Origin: Loigolactobacillus jiayinensis
GTDB lineage: Bacteria; Bacillota; Bacilli; Lactobacillales; Lactobacillaceae
NCBI RefSeq assembly: GCF_003946445.1
Contig: NZ_RHOF01000004.1
Coordinates: forward strand, 32,477 to 96,476
Reading direction: 5' to 3'
Length of the DNA stretch: 64,000 nucleotides
Shown: positions 16,591-24,933 of the stretch, in pieces
Numbering within the stretch: the stretch's first letter is position 1
Layout: the number at the start of each line of letters is the position of its first letter
Program-made: the position numbers and the translations under genes
The notes under the pieces: model-generated
What the model saw: the letters and a program-made list of their open reading frames with translations, nothing else
What the model was told of the DNA's origin: nothing
Databases searched by the model: none

Positions 16591-16827
16591 TTAGCCGGTA
16601 TATTTGCCGACTGCAGTTAATTTTTCTAAAACTGACTTTTTATGTGGTGCATGTGTAATTTCTTCTGAAACATCGTGACCTGCAGTGTGACCATGGTGCT
16701 TGCCTCCTGCCCACGGTTTAACGTCAGTAACATCATAAACCACACCGTCTACGGCAACATAAGCTTGTTTCCCATTCGTACCATCATATTGTGCCAGTTC
16801 AGCTTGAGTAAATGTTTTTTCTACCAT
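16591..16827 (-). CDS. Cytochrome b5-like heme/steroid-binding domain protein
   Basis: 78 residues, a single cytochrome b5-like domain. Seen: FTQAELAQYDG at the start, AYVAVDGVVYDVTDVKPWAGGKHHGHTAGHDV in the centre (about 22-53), where the His-rich stretch takes the place of the HPGG heme loop, and a C-terminal helix. Members of this small MAPR/cyt-b5 group occur alone in many lactobacilli; redox partner and heme use are unknown. Start ATG 16827, seven bases after AGGAG; the upstream ATG at 16842 overlaps that ribosome site. Confidence 0.85.
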   Translation of the reverse strand: MVEKTFTQAELAQYDGTNGKQAYVAVDGVVYDVTDVKPWAGGKHHGHTAGHDVSEEITHAPHKKSVLEKLTAVGKYTG

Positions 16828-17038
16828 CAAATCACTCCTCATCGTTTTAATTATTTTTAGTATAACACGATTAGATGTGCCAGAGGCTGAAAACGCTCAC
16901 TGAAATTTAAAACGCTATCAATTCTAACTGTAGGCCGCGGCAGCTTTTACTAAAACTTAAGGCAAAAATTTTTCACATAACTTAATCTCTGCTATACTAA
17001 AATAGTAAATTCATCTTCATAAATCAGAGGTGGTTGCT

Positions 17039-17452
17039 GTGAAAATTTCCCTACTTAAATTACCGGGTTTCTATGATACGTTATTTATGTTATTCTTATT
17101 GCTCAGTTGTGCAGTCTTAGGTATTGGTCATGTGCTACCAGTACTGCACGTCACCAACTTTTTTTCCGCGCGAACGGCCTTATTTGACCATTTAACGATT
17201 TTCACTTGGATTGGTTTAGGCCTGCATTTAATTTCCTATTTTCGCGCTTTCCATATTCCTGCCATGTTATTAGCAAATATTGCTGGCATTGGTGCTTTTC
17301 TCATTTTTTGGTTGCTACCATCAGTGGCCCTACTGCCACTGATTCTATTAGCAATAGCTATTTTATTGACCCAAAAAACGGCTAAACGCAAAGCCGCGCT
17401 GCACCATAAGCATACGCATGTGCAAGAACAGAACCCGGCTTCTCAAGAATAA
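17039..17452 (+). CDS. Small integral membrane protein of unknown function
   Basis: 137 residues, four predicted membrane segments (about 10-33, 47-65, 72-91, 94-112), ending in a His/Lys-rich soluble tail (KRKAALHHKHTHVQEQ). No catalytic motif and no family that I recognise. Start is GTG 17039, eight bases after AGAGGTGG, in preference to the GTG at 17030 that overlaps the ribosome site. It is 63 bases upstream of mvaS in the same direction and may be co-transcribed. Confidence 0.65.
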   Translation: MKISLLKLPGFYDTLFMLFLLLSCAVLGIGHVLPVLHVTNFFSARTALFDHLTIFTWIGLGLHLISYFRAFHIPAMLLANIAGIGAFLIFWLLPSVALLPLILLAIAILLTQKTAKRKAALHHKHTHVQEQNPASQE

Positions 17453-17515
17453 ACTACATAAACTGAACATCAGTTTTAAAATAAATTACCAGCTAAAGCA
17501 AGGAGTTTTCCAGTA

Positions 17516-18685
17516 ATGAAAATTGGTATTGATCAGATCAGCTTCCAAACGTCGCAATATTTTGTCGATATGGCCGAGTTAGCACTTGCACGCAATGAAG
17601 ACCCCAATAAGTATTTAATCGGTATTGGCCAAAAAAAAATGGCGGTCATCCCGCCAACCCAAGACAGTGTCACCCTAGCTGCTAATGCCGCGGCTAAAAT
17701 TTTGACACCGACAAATCGGCAACAAATCGATACGGTTATTTTTGCCTCTGAATCCGGCATTGATCAATCTAAATCAGGCGCCGTTTACCTACAAAGTTTG
17801 CTAGGCCTACCAAGACAAGTTCGTGCTTTTGAGGTCAAACAAGCCTGCTATTCAGCAACAGCGGCGTTACAACTGGCGCGAGGCTATATTGCCTTACACC
17901 CTGATAAAAAAGTTTTGATCACCGCTAGTGATATTGCCCGTTATGGTATCGGTAACGCCGGTGAACCCACTCAAGGTGGCGGTGCCGTGGCAATGCTCAT
18001 CAGTAAAGAGCCACGAATTTTAGCGTTGGAAGATGACAGTACCGTTTTAACTGAAAATATCATGGACTTTTGGCGGCCAAATTACGCTACCGAAGCCAAG
18101 GTTGATGGTCACTACTCTGGCCATATGTACGTTGACTTTTTCAAAGAAGTGTTCGATACCTATCAAGCACAAACTGGTATGACCCTAGCTAACTTTGCGG
18201 CATTAGCCTTTCATTTACCCTATACTAAAATGGGGTTGAAGGCGCTGCGTGCTGTTTTACCCGAAGCAGATGCACTCACCCAGCAAAGACTGAGTGCTAA
18301 TTTTGAAGATTCACGCGCTTATAACCAAATTGTTGGCAATCTCTACACTGGCTCACTCTACCTCAGCCTATTATCTCTATTAGAAAAGACACAAACTTTG
18401 CAAGCAGGTGATCGGTTAGGACTGTTTAGTTATGGCTCTGGTGCGGTTAGTGAGTTCTATAGTGGTATTTTGCAAGCTAATTTCAAGCAAGCACTTATGC
18501 CTGAACAGCATCAAGCAATGTTTGCGGCACGACAACAAGTTGATGTTCCCACCTACGAACAACTATTTAATCAGCAACTGCCAACTGACGGCAGTACCGT
18601 CGAACTAGATTTAAGTCATGATCCAGCACAATATGTTTTGGCAGGAATTAAAGCTGATCAACGCCAATATAAAAAACAAGTTTAA
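17516..18685 (+). CDS. mvaS: Hydroxymethylglutaryl-CoA synthase
   Basis: 389 residues. It condenses acetyl-CoA and acetoacetyl-CoA to HMG-CoA, the second step of the mevalonate route to isoprenoids used by lactic acid bacteria. The active site is visible: Glu79 in FASESGID, Cys111 in VKQACYSATAALQLA, and His near 233 in ALAFHLPYTKMG. NQIVGNLYTGSLYLSLLSLL is typical of bacterial HMGS. AGGAGTTTT precedes ATG 17516. A hairpin terminator directly follows. Confidence 0.97.
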   Translation: MKIGIDQISFQTSQYFVDMAELALARNEDPNKYLIGIGQKKMAVIPPTQDSVTLAANAAAKILTPTNRQQIDTVIFASESGIDQSKSGAVYLQSLLGLPRQVRAFEVKQACYSATAALQLARGYIALHPDKKVLITASDIARYGIGNAGEPTQGGGAVAMLISKEPRILALEDDSTVLTENIMDFWRPNYATEAKVDGHYSGHMYVDFFKEVFDTYQAQTGMTLANFAALAFHLPYTKMGLKALRAVLPEADALTQQRLSANFEDSRAYNQIVGNLYTGSLYLSLLSLLEKTQTLQAGDRLGLFSYGSGAVSEFYSGILQANFKQALMPEQHQAMFAARQQVDVPTYEQLFNQQLPTDGSTVELDLSHDPAQYVLAGIKADQRQYKKQV

Positions 18686-18713
18686 AAAAGCAGCGGGCAA
18701 CCGCTGCTTTTTA
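18686..18713. terminator. Bidirectional terminator, mvaS / tmcAL
   Basis: AAAGCAGCGG and CCGCTGCTTT form a perfect 10-bp stem with loop GCAA and T runs on either side; it separates the convergent mvaS and tmcAL genes. Confidence 0.9.
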
Positions 18714-19868
18714 TTTTGCCCGTAATGGCGGACGATTGAAGTTTTGTTCGTGGCCATTGATTTGAGCGTACACATCATCTACGCGCACCTCAAGACCAAG
18801 CAAGCCTGCTTCCGCGCCAATTTTCTGGCTGACGCGGGCAATTAATGGGCGGTCCAGTTGCGCTTTGATTTGGTGCAGATAGGTTTGACCGCGCTGGCTA
18901 AAGCCGAGTAAATGGATATATGGTTGCTGCTCAACTTGGCGAATCGCTGGCGTGTGAATATTTAGCAAAACGTACAAGCATAAGCGCTGTAAACGCGTAT
19001 ACGTGTACCGCTTTGTTTTCAGCGCCCGTAGTAGCTCCGGAAAATTAGTCACGTTTTTGATCACGCTATGAAAACGATACTCTAAGCCCTCCGTCATTTG
19101 GTAAAGCTGACCAAGTTCGGCGGTGGGCGTGCTTAAAATACGGTAACGTAAATAAGGAAAAAAGTCCGCCCACGACACCAATTTTTGTTGCTGCAGCGCT
19201 TGGGCAATATCTGGCGGCACCACCGTAGCGATAGCTTGTGACGCCGTAGTTTGGCCTAGGGCAAGGCGGCGGATGGCCGTGGCACTGGCAATCGCGGTGC
19301 CATTGAGTGTCGTATCTTGATACTGGGCGTTTTTACGCGCCAGTGGTAGCAACTGCAGTGGCCGCGCTAATTTGGCGTTGGCCGTGGCGTAGCTTAAGCC
19401 TAACAACTGATTGGGACTATCGATATTCAGGTGCAAGGTCGCTTGATAAAAATGGTTCAGTTGCATAGCGTAAGTTTGTTGGTAATCGCGAAAATACTCG
19501 TGTAAGTTCGGTAGCGTCGCCAACTGACGGCCAACTGCCTGATAGTCGATAGCCGTATTCTCAGTGCCGAAAACCAAGCTGTCGCATTGCAGTGCCGCCA
19601 ACAGGTTGATGGCGCCGCTAGCAAAGCGATCCGCCGGCGCCACCGCAGCGGCAAACGGTAACTCCACAACTAGATCAACGCCATGCGCTAACGCTGCCTG
19701 TGCCCGCGTCCATTTATCCAAAATGGCAGGTTCGCCGCGTTGCAAAAAGTTGCCGCTCATCACCGCCACCACTACATCGGCGCCTGAACGCTGCTTCGCG
19801 GCCTGCAAATGATACAAGTGCCCGTTATGCAACGGATTATATTCAACAACTAAACCGACTGCCTTCAT
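18711..19868 (-). CDS. tmcAL: tRNA(Met) cytidine acetate ligase-type protein (TmcAL/YlbM)
   Basis: 385 residues. The N-terminal nucleotidyltransferase fold shows GLVVEYNPLHNGHLYHL (5-21) with the HxGH motif, and later the family string LLGLSYATANAKL. In Bacillus subtilis this enzyme acetylates C34 of elongator tRNA-Met using acetate and ATP. The assignment follows family length and motifs. It lies downstream of the yqeM gene after about 120 bases in the same direction, as in related genomes. Confidence 0.9.
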   Translation of the reverse strand: MKAVGLVVEYNPLHNGHLYHLQAAKQRSGADVVVAVMSGNFLQRGEPAILDKWTRAQAALAHGVDLVVELPFAAAVAPADRFASGAINLLAALQCDSLVFGTENTAIDYQAVGRQLATLPNLHEYFRDYQQTYAMQLNHFYQATLHLNIDSPNQLLGLSYATANAKLARPLQLLPLARKNAQYQDTTLNGTAIASATAIRRLALGQTTASQAIATVVPPDIAQALQQQKLVSWADFFPYLRYRILSTPTAELGQLYQMTEGLEYRFHSVIKNVTNFPELLRALKTKRYTYTRLQRLCLYVLLNIHTPAIRQVEQQPYIHLLGFSQRGQTYLHQIKAQLDRPLIARVSQKIGAEAGLLGLEVRVDDVYAQINGHEQNFNRPPLRAK

Positions 19869-19987
19869 CCCGCTTCACCTCAACTTAACCTGTTGCAACT
19901 AAAAAATGTGCGCCATAAACCAACGCCTACTTACCGCACACGCAGACGTTCACTGGCTTATACCACACGCTTTTCTTTTCGACCACG

Positions 19988-20725
19988 CTAGGCTTTTTCC
20001 GCCGCAAAAAACCAGCGCACACTGTCAGCGGCAACGGCACTTTGGCCAAAGTCAGCGCTCACCGTTATATTCTTAAAGCCCGCTTGCGTCAAAGCTTGTT
20101 TAACATCTGCCAACGGATAGGTCCGTTCGTGATGCAATTCGCTTAACGCTTGGTAGCCGCCGATTGCTTCATCCCAAACAAAGAAGGTCAGATCGTGCTC
20201 GACTGAATGCGGCTGTTCACCAAAATAACTGGCCCACATAAAGGCCGTGGTTTCGTTTTTATAATTGTACATATAACCAGGAAACAACTCGTCCATTTGG
20301 TATAACGAATGCATATCAAATAAGAAACGGCCGCCGCTCGTTAGATGCTGCGCCACCTGCTGGAAAACAGTGGTGACGTCCGCCAGATCTGGCATATAGC
20401 ACAACGAATCGTCCAAGCACGTGACTAGATCATAGGTGGCTAATTCCGTCAAATCCCGCATATCACCTTGTAATAACGGCAGTTCAACGCCGGCATCTAA
20501 TGCGTGTTGTTCCGCCAAGGTCAACATATCACCGGATAGATCAAAGCCCGTCACCGGATAACCCGCTTGAACTAATTTCGTGGCTAAAATACCCGTTCCA
20601 CAAGCCAGCTCTAACGTCTTCGGCTGCTTTTTACCGGCATTTTGAGCCACAAAAGAAAGCCACTGATCATAAAGGTCAGTGTCCATCATTTCATCATATA
20701 ATGTCGCAAAAGTCTGGTAAATCAT
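19988..20725 (-). CDS. Class I SAM-dependent methyltransferase, YqeM-like
   Basis: 245 residues. Motif I LELACGTGILATKL (38-51), DLSGDMLTLAEQ and a post-I strand YDLVTCLDDSLCYM identify a Rossmann-fold methyltransferase. Substrate unknown. It overlaps rsfS upstream by 4 bases (ATGA), placing it in the conserved yqeG-to-yqeM cluster. Confidence 0.9.
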   Translation of the reverse strand: MIYQTFATLYDEMMDTDLYDQWLSFVAQNAGKKQPKTLELACGTGILATKLVQAGYPVTGFDLSGDMLTLAEQHALDAGVELPLLQGDMRDLTELATYDLVTCLDDSLCYMPDLADVTTVFQQVAQHLTSGGRFLFDMHSLYQMDELFPGYMYNYKNETTAFMWASYFGEQPHSVEHDLTFFVWDEAIGGYQALSELHHERTYPLADVKQALTQAGFKNITVSADFGQSAVAADSVRWFFAAEKA

Positions 20726-21081
20726 TCTGCTTCAATCCACTTAGTGACATCAACGCTACCTGCATTAGCCCATAATTTTTCCAAATTATAATAAGCGCGT
20801 TCTTCTGGATTGAAAATGTTAACGACCACGTCGCCAAGGTCGATCAATACCCACTTAGCGGAATTTTTACCTTCAACCCGGCGAACAGCGACGCCAGCTT
20901 GTTCTTCTTGATCAGCGATTTCTTCTAAAATGGCATCCATTTGTCGCTTCGAAGTGCCTTGTAAAACAACAAAATAATCAGCCAACAAGCTGACTTTTCG
21001 GACATCAAGTGCAACAATGTCCTCTGCGCGTTTACTATCTGCCGCACGGACAGCGATCTCTAAAATTTCTTTACTGTTCAA
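20722..21081 (-). CDS. rsfS: Ribosomal silencing factor RsfS
   Basis: 119 residues. RsfS binds L14 and blocks subunit joining when nutrients are low. The family pattern is clear: RAEDIVALDV, YFVVLQGTSKRQMDAI, and WVLIDLGDVVVNIFNPEERAYYNLEKLW (in part). The best start is TTG 21081 (NSKEILEIA), seven bases after AAAAGGAG; the TTG at 21099 would put that ribosome site inside the gene. It overlaps the methyltransferase gene downstream. Confidence 0.93.
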   Translation of the reverse strand: MNSKEILEIAVRAADSKRAEDIVALDVRKVSLLADYFVVLQGTSKRQMDAILEEIADQEEQAGVAVRRVEGKNSAKWVLIDLGDVVVNIFNPEERAYYNLEKLWANAGSVDVTKWIEAE

Positions 21082-21190
21082 AATAGTGCTCCTTTTCAAG
21101 GTAATCGTCTCATTTGATTACCGCCATTGTTTGTTTTCAAATACCGTCTGCTTGCAAGGCACGCCGGTGACCTTAAGCGTTGGCGCCTGC

Positions 21191-21793
21191 TTAGTGGCCT
21201 GCGACCCACGCGTTATAGGTATCGATCGTTTTCGGATAAATATTGACTTGTTTTGCGATTAAAAATTTCAACGTGTTAGTGATTTCAAAACGCACACCAG
21301 CGTCTAAGCTTGCTTCAGCAGCCGCTCGCGCTTGGTCAACACCGGGAAAATCACGCCCAGGCTCAATAAAATCAGCGACGAAGATAATCTTATCCAGCGT
21401 CGTCATTTCTACTGCGCCGATCGTGTGCCGCCGAATCGCATTCAAGACTTGGGTGTCGTGAATACCTAGCTCACGTTCAACCAGATACGCGCCGATCACA
21501 CCATGCCAAATGCCATTATTAGCCGTCAATAAGTCAGGGTCAAACCGCTGTTGCCGAATGAGCTGCTTAAACTCAGCATCAGGCCGTTGCTTTGCATAAT
21601 CGTGCACCAATCCGGCTAAGCCAGCCCGTTGCACGTCCCCGCCGTACTGCTGCGCCAGCTTAATGGCCGTCTGCTCAACCCGCTGAACGTGGGCAAAGCG
21701 ACCGTCACTTAACTGCGCATGCAGTCGCGCCAACAAATCAGCGCGGGACAAAGGAACCAAGGTCTGGGGATAATCAATATCAGTGTTTTTCAC
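21191..21793 (-). CDS. yqeK: YqeK-family HD hydrolase (Ap4A hydrolase type)
   Basis: 200 residues with the HD signature spread over HVQRVEQTAIKLAQ, GLVHDYAKQR, WHGVIGAYLVERELG and IRRHTIGAVEMT, plus IIFVADFIEPGRDF. YqeK enzymes hydrolyse Ap4A symmetrically to ADP. The probable start is GTG 21793, which overlaps the end of nadD by 14 bases and follows GAAGAAGG. A longer form from 21832 would read far into nadD and is less likely. Confidence 0.9.
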   Translation of the reverse strand: MKNTDIDYPQTLVPLSRADLLARLHAQLSDGRFAHVQRVEQTAIKLAQQYGGDVQRAGLAGLVHDYAKQRPDAEFKQLIRQQRFDPDLLTANNGIWHGVIGAYLVERELGIHDTQVLNAIRRHTIGAVEMTTLDKIIFVADFIEPGRDFPGVDQARAAAEASLDAGVRFEITNTLKFLIAKQVNIYPKTIDTYNAWVAGH

Positions 21794-22421
21794 GATATAA
21801 GCCTTCTTCTTCAATGTAATCAAGGACTGCATCTGGCACCAAATAACGCACCGAGCAGCCTTGGGCGATCCGCTGGCGAATCAGCGACGAACTAATATCC
21901 AGCAACGGTGCGTCAACCCACAAAACCGGGAAACGACTTTCAGCTGGAAATTCAGGCCGCTTAACACCAACGAACTGCACCAATTTCAATAAGTCATCAA
22001 TACGATGCCAGTTAGGCAGATCCTTCACCATATCAGCACCAACAATGAAATAAAAATCAGTATCAGGATGCTTTTGCTTCAACGTGACCATTGTATCATA
22101 GGTGTAGCTAACGCCGCCGCGATCAATTTCTGCTCGCTCAAGGTCAAAATGCGCATTACCGTCAATAGCCCGCTCAACCATTGCGACACGATGCTTAGCA
22201 GCAATCGTCGTCTTCGGATTTTGATGCGGTGGTTGCGCATCGGGCATGAATAAAATTTTATCCAGGCCTAATTGCGAACACACCGATTCAGCCATCACTA
22301 AATGGCCTAAATGCGGTGGGTTAAAGGTACCACCCATAATGCCAACTTGCTTATGCGGCGTATTCTTAAGAATTTCTTCCTTCATTTCTACTGTGATCAC
22401 TGGTTGGGTTAACGTTCTCAC
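21780..22421 (-). CDS. nadD: Nicotinate-nucleotide adenylyltransferase
   Basis: 213 residues from GTG 22421. It makes nicotinic acid adenine dinucleotide from NaMN and ATP. GIMGGTFNPPHLGHLVMAE (28-46) has the HxGH motif, and LLDISSSLIRQRIAQG is the ISSTxxR-type motif near the C-terminus. Ribosome site AGAAGGTGG lies about 10 bases upstream; ATG 22385 is another possible start, giving 201 residues. It follows yhbY by 18 bases. Confidence 0.95.
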   Translation of the reverse strand: MRTLTQPVITVEMKEEILKNTPHKQVGIMGGTFNPPHLGHLVMAESVCSQLGLDKILFMPDAQPPHQNPKTTIAAKHRVAMVERAIDGNAHFDLERAEIDRGGVSYTYDTMVTLKQKHPDTDFYFIVGADMVKDLPNWHRIDDLLKLVQFVGVKRPEFPAESRFPVLWVDAPLLDISSSLIRQRIAQGCSVRYLVPDAVLDYIEEEGLYREKH

Positions 22422-22439
22422 GGTTTCAATGCCACCTTC

Positions 22440-22760
22440 TTACTTAGATAATGCTGCAACTTGCAACGATAACCGCCGATATTTTTCCTTTAATGCTGGG
22501 CGGTAGACCAAGACAACCCGGCCAATAATCTGCGGAACCTCCAAATTAGGAATTTGGTTAGTCAATTCAGCAGCCACCTCGGCCGGCGTTAAATCAGTGT
22601 TTTGTAATAAATTAATTTTCAATAACTCATGCCGCGCAATACTATCATCAACCTGCGCCAAAAAAGTCGCGTTAATGCCGTTCTTACCGACATGAAACTC
22701 AGGACGCAAACGATTAGCCCGCGCACGCAAAAAGCGCTTTTGTTTACCAGATAAAGTCAT
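22440..22760 (-). CDS. yhbY: YhbY-family RNA-binding protein (CRM domain)
   Basis: 106 residues, a single CRM domain: LSGKQKRFLRARANRLRPEF at the start, GKNGI, and the GxxG-type loop region VPQIIGRVVLVYRP near 74-89. These proteins bind pre-50S particles. Between yqeH and nadD, as in B. subtilis. In this genome 317 bases with two structured repeats separate it from yqeH. Confidence 0.93.
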   Translation of the reverse strand: MTLSGKQKRFLRARANRLRPEFHVGKNGINATFLAQVDDSIARHELLKINLLQNTDLTPAEVAAELTNQIPNLEVPQIIGRVVLVYRPALKEKYRRLSLQVAALSK

Positions 22761-22775
22761 AAAGAAATCCTTTCT

Positions 22776-22897
22776 AGAGTGTTGGAAAAAGCGGGTAGCT
22801 TCTGAGCATTAGCCTAGCTAGACAATAAGTGACACGAAGTGGAGCGTTTGACTAGCGTAGCTAAGCGCAGGAAGCTGCTTTTTCCAACACGTTTCCG
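22776..22897 (+). repeat. 122-bp structured element, full copy 2
   Basis: Arms GTGTTGGAAAAAGC and GCTTTTTCCAACAC pair over 14 bp, then an unpaired GGGT and a second helix AGCTTC / GAAGCT. The core GAGCATTAGC and CACGAAGTG and the end CACGTTTCCG match copy 1. Lies inside the yqeH-yhbY gap, three bases before copy 3. Confidence 0.88.
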
Positions 22898-22900
22898 TTA

Positions 22901-23022
22901 AGAGTGCCAAAAAAGGCGTTCATGTTGTGAGCATTAGCCTAGCTTGATGATAAGAGACACGAAGTGGCTCGTTCACCAAGCGTAGCTAGGCGGAACAACA
23001 TGCCTTTTTTGGCACGTTTCAG
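22901..23022 (+). repeat. 122-bp structured element, full copy 3
   Basis: Arms GTGCCAAAAAAGGC and GCCTTTTTTGGCAC pair over 14 bp, then unpaired GTTC and a second helix ATGTTGT / ACAACAT. The core is GAGCATTAGC, the end CACGTTTCAG. Same length and layout as copies 1 and 2 with different arm sequences. Confidence 0.88.
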
Positions 23023-23024
23023 TT

Positions 23025-23060
23025 AGAGTTGCCCAAACAAGCCGTTCATATTGTTCACTT
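23025..23060 (+). repeat. Truncated 122-bp-family element
   Basis: AGAGTTGCCCAAACAAGCCGT and the following TTCATATTG resemble the left third of copy 3 (22901). The rest is absent. It abuts the 3' end of yqeH. Confidence 0.5.
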
Positions 23061-23077
23061 CAGCCCAACCGCAGCCA

Positions 23078-24199
23078 TTAAATCAAAGCGGGCCGAATAG
23101 TGACCGCCACGCCTTCTGGTGCCCAGCCGCTGACGGTGATGCCTGCAGGGACGGTGATCCAGCCCAGCCCGGCGAAGACTAGGTCACTTTTAACCTTGGG
23201 TGTAAATTGGATCCGTGCCAAAGCTGGAAAGTCGCCTACTTCATTTGGCCGCGGTGGCTGAAGTAATTTACCCACTTGGCGTTGGTAGAAGTCATCGGCG
23301 TTACTTAATTTAGTCCGATGAACCAATAAATTATTATCTAAATACAGCGTAAAGCCAGTATGCGGACCGCGTTCATAATCAAACCGCGCCAAACCACCTA
23401 AAAAGAGCGTTTGTTCACTATTTAGCTGGAACGTCTTAGGCTTGATCGGTTTTTGCGGTGCAACGAGCCGGAGATCCTTGGGACCCAAGTAGTAAGCCAT
23501 CTGTTCACGATGAATGATCCCGGGGGTGTCCACTAACTCATGGCCATCGTCTAACGGAATTTCGATTTTATCTAATGTTGTTCCCGGAAAACGTGAGGTC
23601 GTGATCAAGTCTTGGGTGCCGGTAGTCCGTTTGATGATTTGGTTGATCAACGTTGATTTACCAACATTGGTGACCCCAACTACGTAGACATCGCGGCCAG
23701 CACGATATTTGTCAATCGCCGCCAACAACTCATCTAGATCATACCCATTTTTAGCACTGGTCAGCAGCACGTCAATTGGCCGTAAACCAACAGCATGGGC
23801 CTGTTCCTGTAACCAGCGCCGCACTTTATTGCGCTTAACTGAATTGGGTAACACGTCGACCTTATTCCCCACTAACAAAACTGGGTTATGGCCGACAAAA
23901 CGGTGTAAGCCGGGAATAATACTGCCGGAAAAGTCGAAAATATCGATCACATTAACGATCAAAGCATCAGTATCGCCGAGCTGCGTCAATAATTTCAAAA
24001 AATCATCGTCAGTTAAGCGGACATCGGAAATTTCGTTATAATGACGGAGGCGGAAACACCGCTGACAATAAACTTCCCCTGACGCTAAGCCCTTTTCTAA
24101 CGCTGAAGCTGGCGTATAACCAGCAGCCTCAGGATCTGTCGTTTGAATCTGTGCCCCACAACCAATACAATATAATGGCTCTGTTTCTGTCTCAGCCAT
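23078..24199 (-). CDS. yqeH: Ribosome biogenesis GTPase YqeH
   Basis: 373 residues. An N-terminal zinc finger (CIGCG at 11-15 and CQRCF at 45-49) precedes a circularly permuted GTPase domain, with G4 NKVD before G1 GVTNVGKSTL (near 174-183) and G3 DTPG. YqeH is needed for 30S subunit assembly. It overlaps yqeG by 8 bases, so the pair is coupled. Confidence 0.96.
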   Translation of the reverse strand: MAETETEPLYCIGCGAQIQTTDPEAAGYTPASALEKGLASGEVYCQRCFRLRHYNEISDVRLTDDDFLKLLTQLGDTDALIVNVIDIFDFSGSIIPGLHRFVGHNPVLLVGNKVDVLPNSVKRNKVRRWLQEQAHAVGLRPIDVLLTSAKNGYDLDELLAAIDKYRAGRDVYVVGVTNVGKSTLINQIIKRTTGTQDLITTSRFPGTTLDKIEIPLDDGHELVDTPGIIHREQMAYYLGPKDLRLVAPQKPIKPKTFQLNSEQTLFLGGLARFDYERGPHTGFTLYLDNNLLVHRTKLSNADDFYQRQVGKLLQPPRPNEVGDFPALARIQFTPKVKSDLVFAGLGWITVPAGITVSGWAPEGVAVTIRPALI

Positions 24200-24722
24200 C
24201 TAAACGCTCCTTCCACTGTAACTCAGGATGACGCCGCCGTAAGCGACGCATTAAAAACTTTTCAAGAAATCGATTAATTCGCGTATTCCAAGCATCGGTT
24301 TTGATCAAGGGCCGGACTAAAACAGCCCGAACCCCACTATTATTAGCGGCGATCATATCGGTGATCAATTGATCCCCCACCATGATCAATTCGTCGTTGG
24401 ATAACTTCAGTTGTACCTTGGCGCGGCGAATACCGATTGATAGAGGCTTCAAGGCCCGCGCAATAAATGGCACCTTCAAGCTTTTCACGGCGCGACTGAT
24501 CCGCGCAGCACTATTATTGGAAACAACCACTACTGGAATACCGCTGGCTTGCATTTGTTGGATCCACGTTTTAATTTCCGTGGTGCCAGTCGGATTATCC
24601 CAAGCAATCAATGTGTTATCCAAATCAGTCAGAATCGCTTTGATTCCTTGGCGCCGTAAATCGGCCGCCGTTAGCTGGGTGATTTTGGCCACCATCCAAG
24701 TCGGTTTATAGTCTAAAAACAT
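24192..24722 (-). CDS. yqeG: YqeG-family HAD phosphatase (subclass IIIA)
   Basis: 176 residues. HAD motif I is LTDLDNTLIAWDN (Asp nucleophile near 36), motif II VVVVSNNS, and motif IV GDQLITDM. The substrate is not established. First gene of the yqeG-yqeH-(yhbY-nadD-yqeK-rsfS-yqeM) cluster, with a promoter candidate 45 bases upstream. Confidence 0.93.
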   Translation of the reverse strand: MFLDYKPTWMVAKITQLTAADLRRQGIKAILTDLDNTLIAWDNPTGTTEIKTWIQQMQASGIPVVVVSNNSAARISRAVKSLKVPFIARALKPLSIGIRRAKVQLKLSNDELIMVGDQLITDMIAANNSGVRAVLVRPLIKTDAWNTRINRFLEKFLMRRLRRRHPELQWKERLDG

Positions 24723-24765
24723 AATAACCTCTCAACATCTATATCGTTTTACATCTCAACAATCC

Positions 24766-24794
24766 ATTATAAGGGAAAGCTGACTAAATTGCAC
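24766..24794 (-). promoter_or_regulatory. Promoter candidate of the yqeG cluster
   Basis: TATAAT (24766-24771) on the reverse strand with GTGCAA 17 bases upstream (24789-24794). The -10 is perfect, the -35 poor. Confidence 0.5.
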
Positions 24795-24933
24795 CCGCGT
24801 AGATCGAAAAAAGTAGTGCCAGCGCAAATCCCCTTAATTTGGACCCGTAAAAGCTAATTTCTTTGCACCCGCACGCTTTTGCCGTATGCTGAAGCCAAAG
24901 TCGTTAGCAGGTAAATTAGAAAGGATTGATTTA

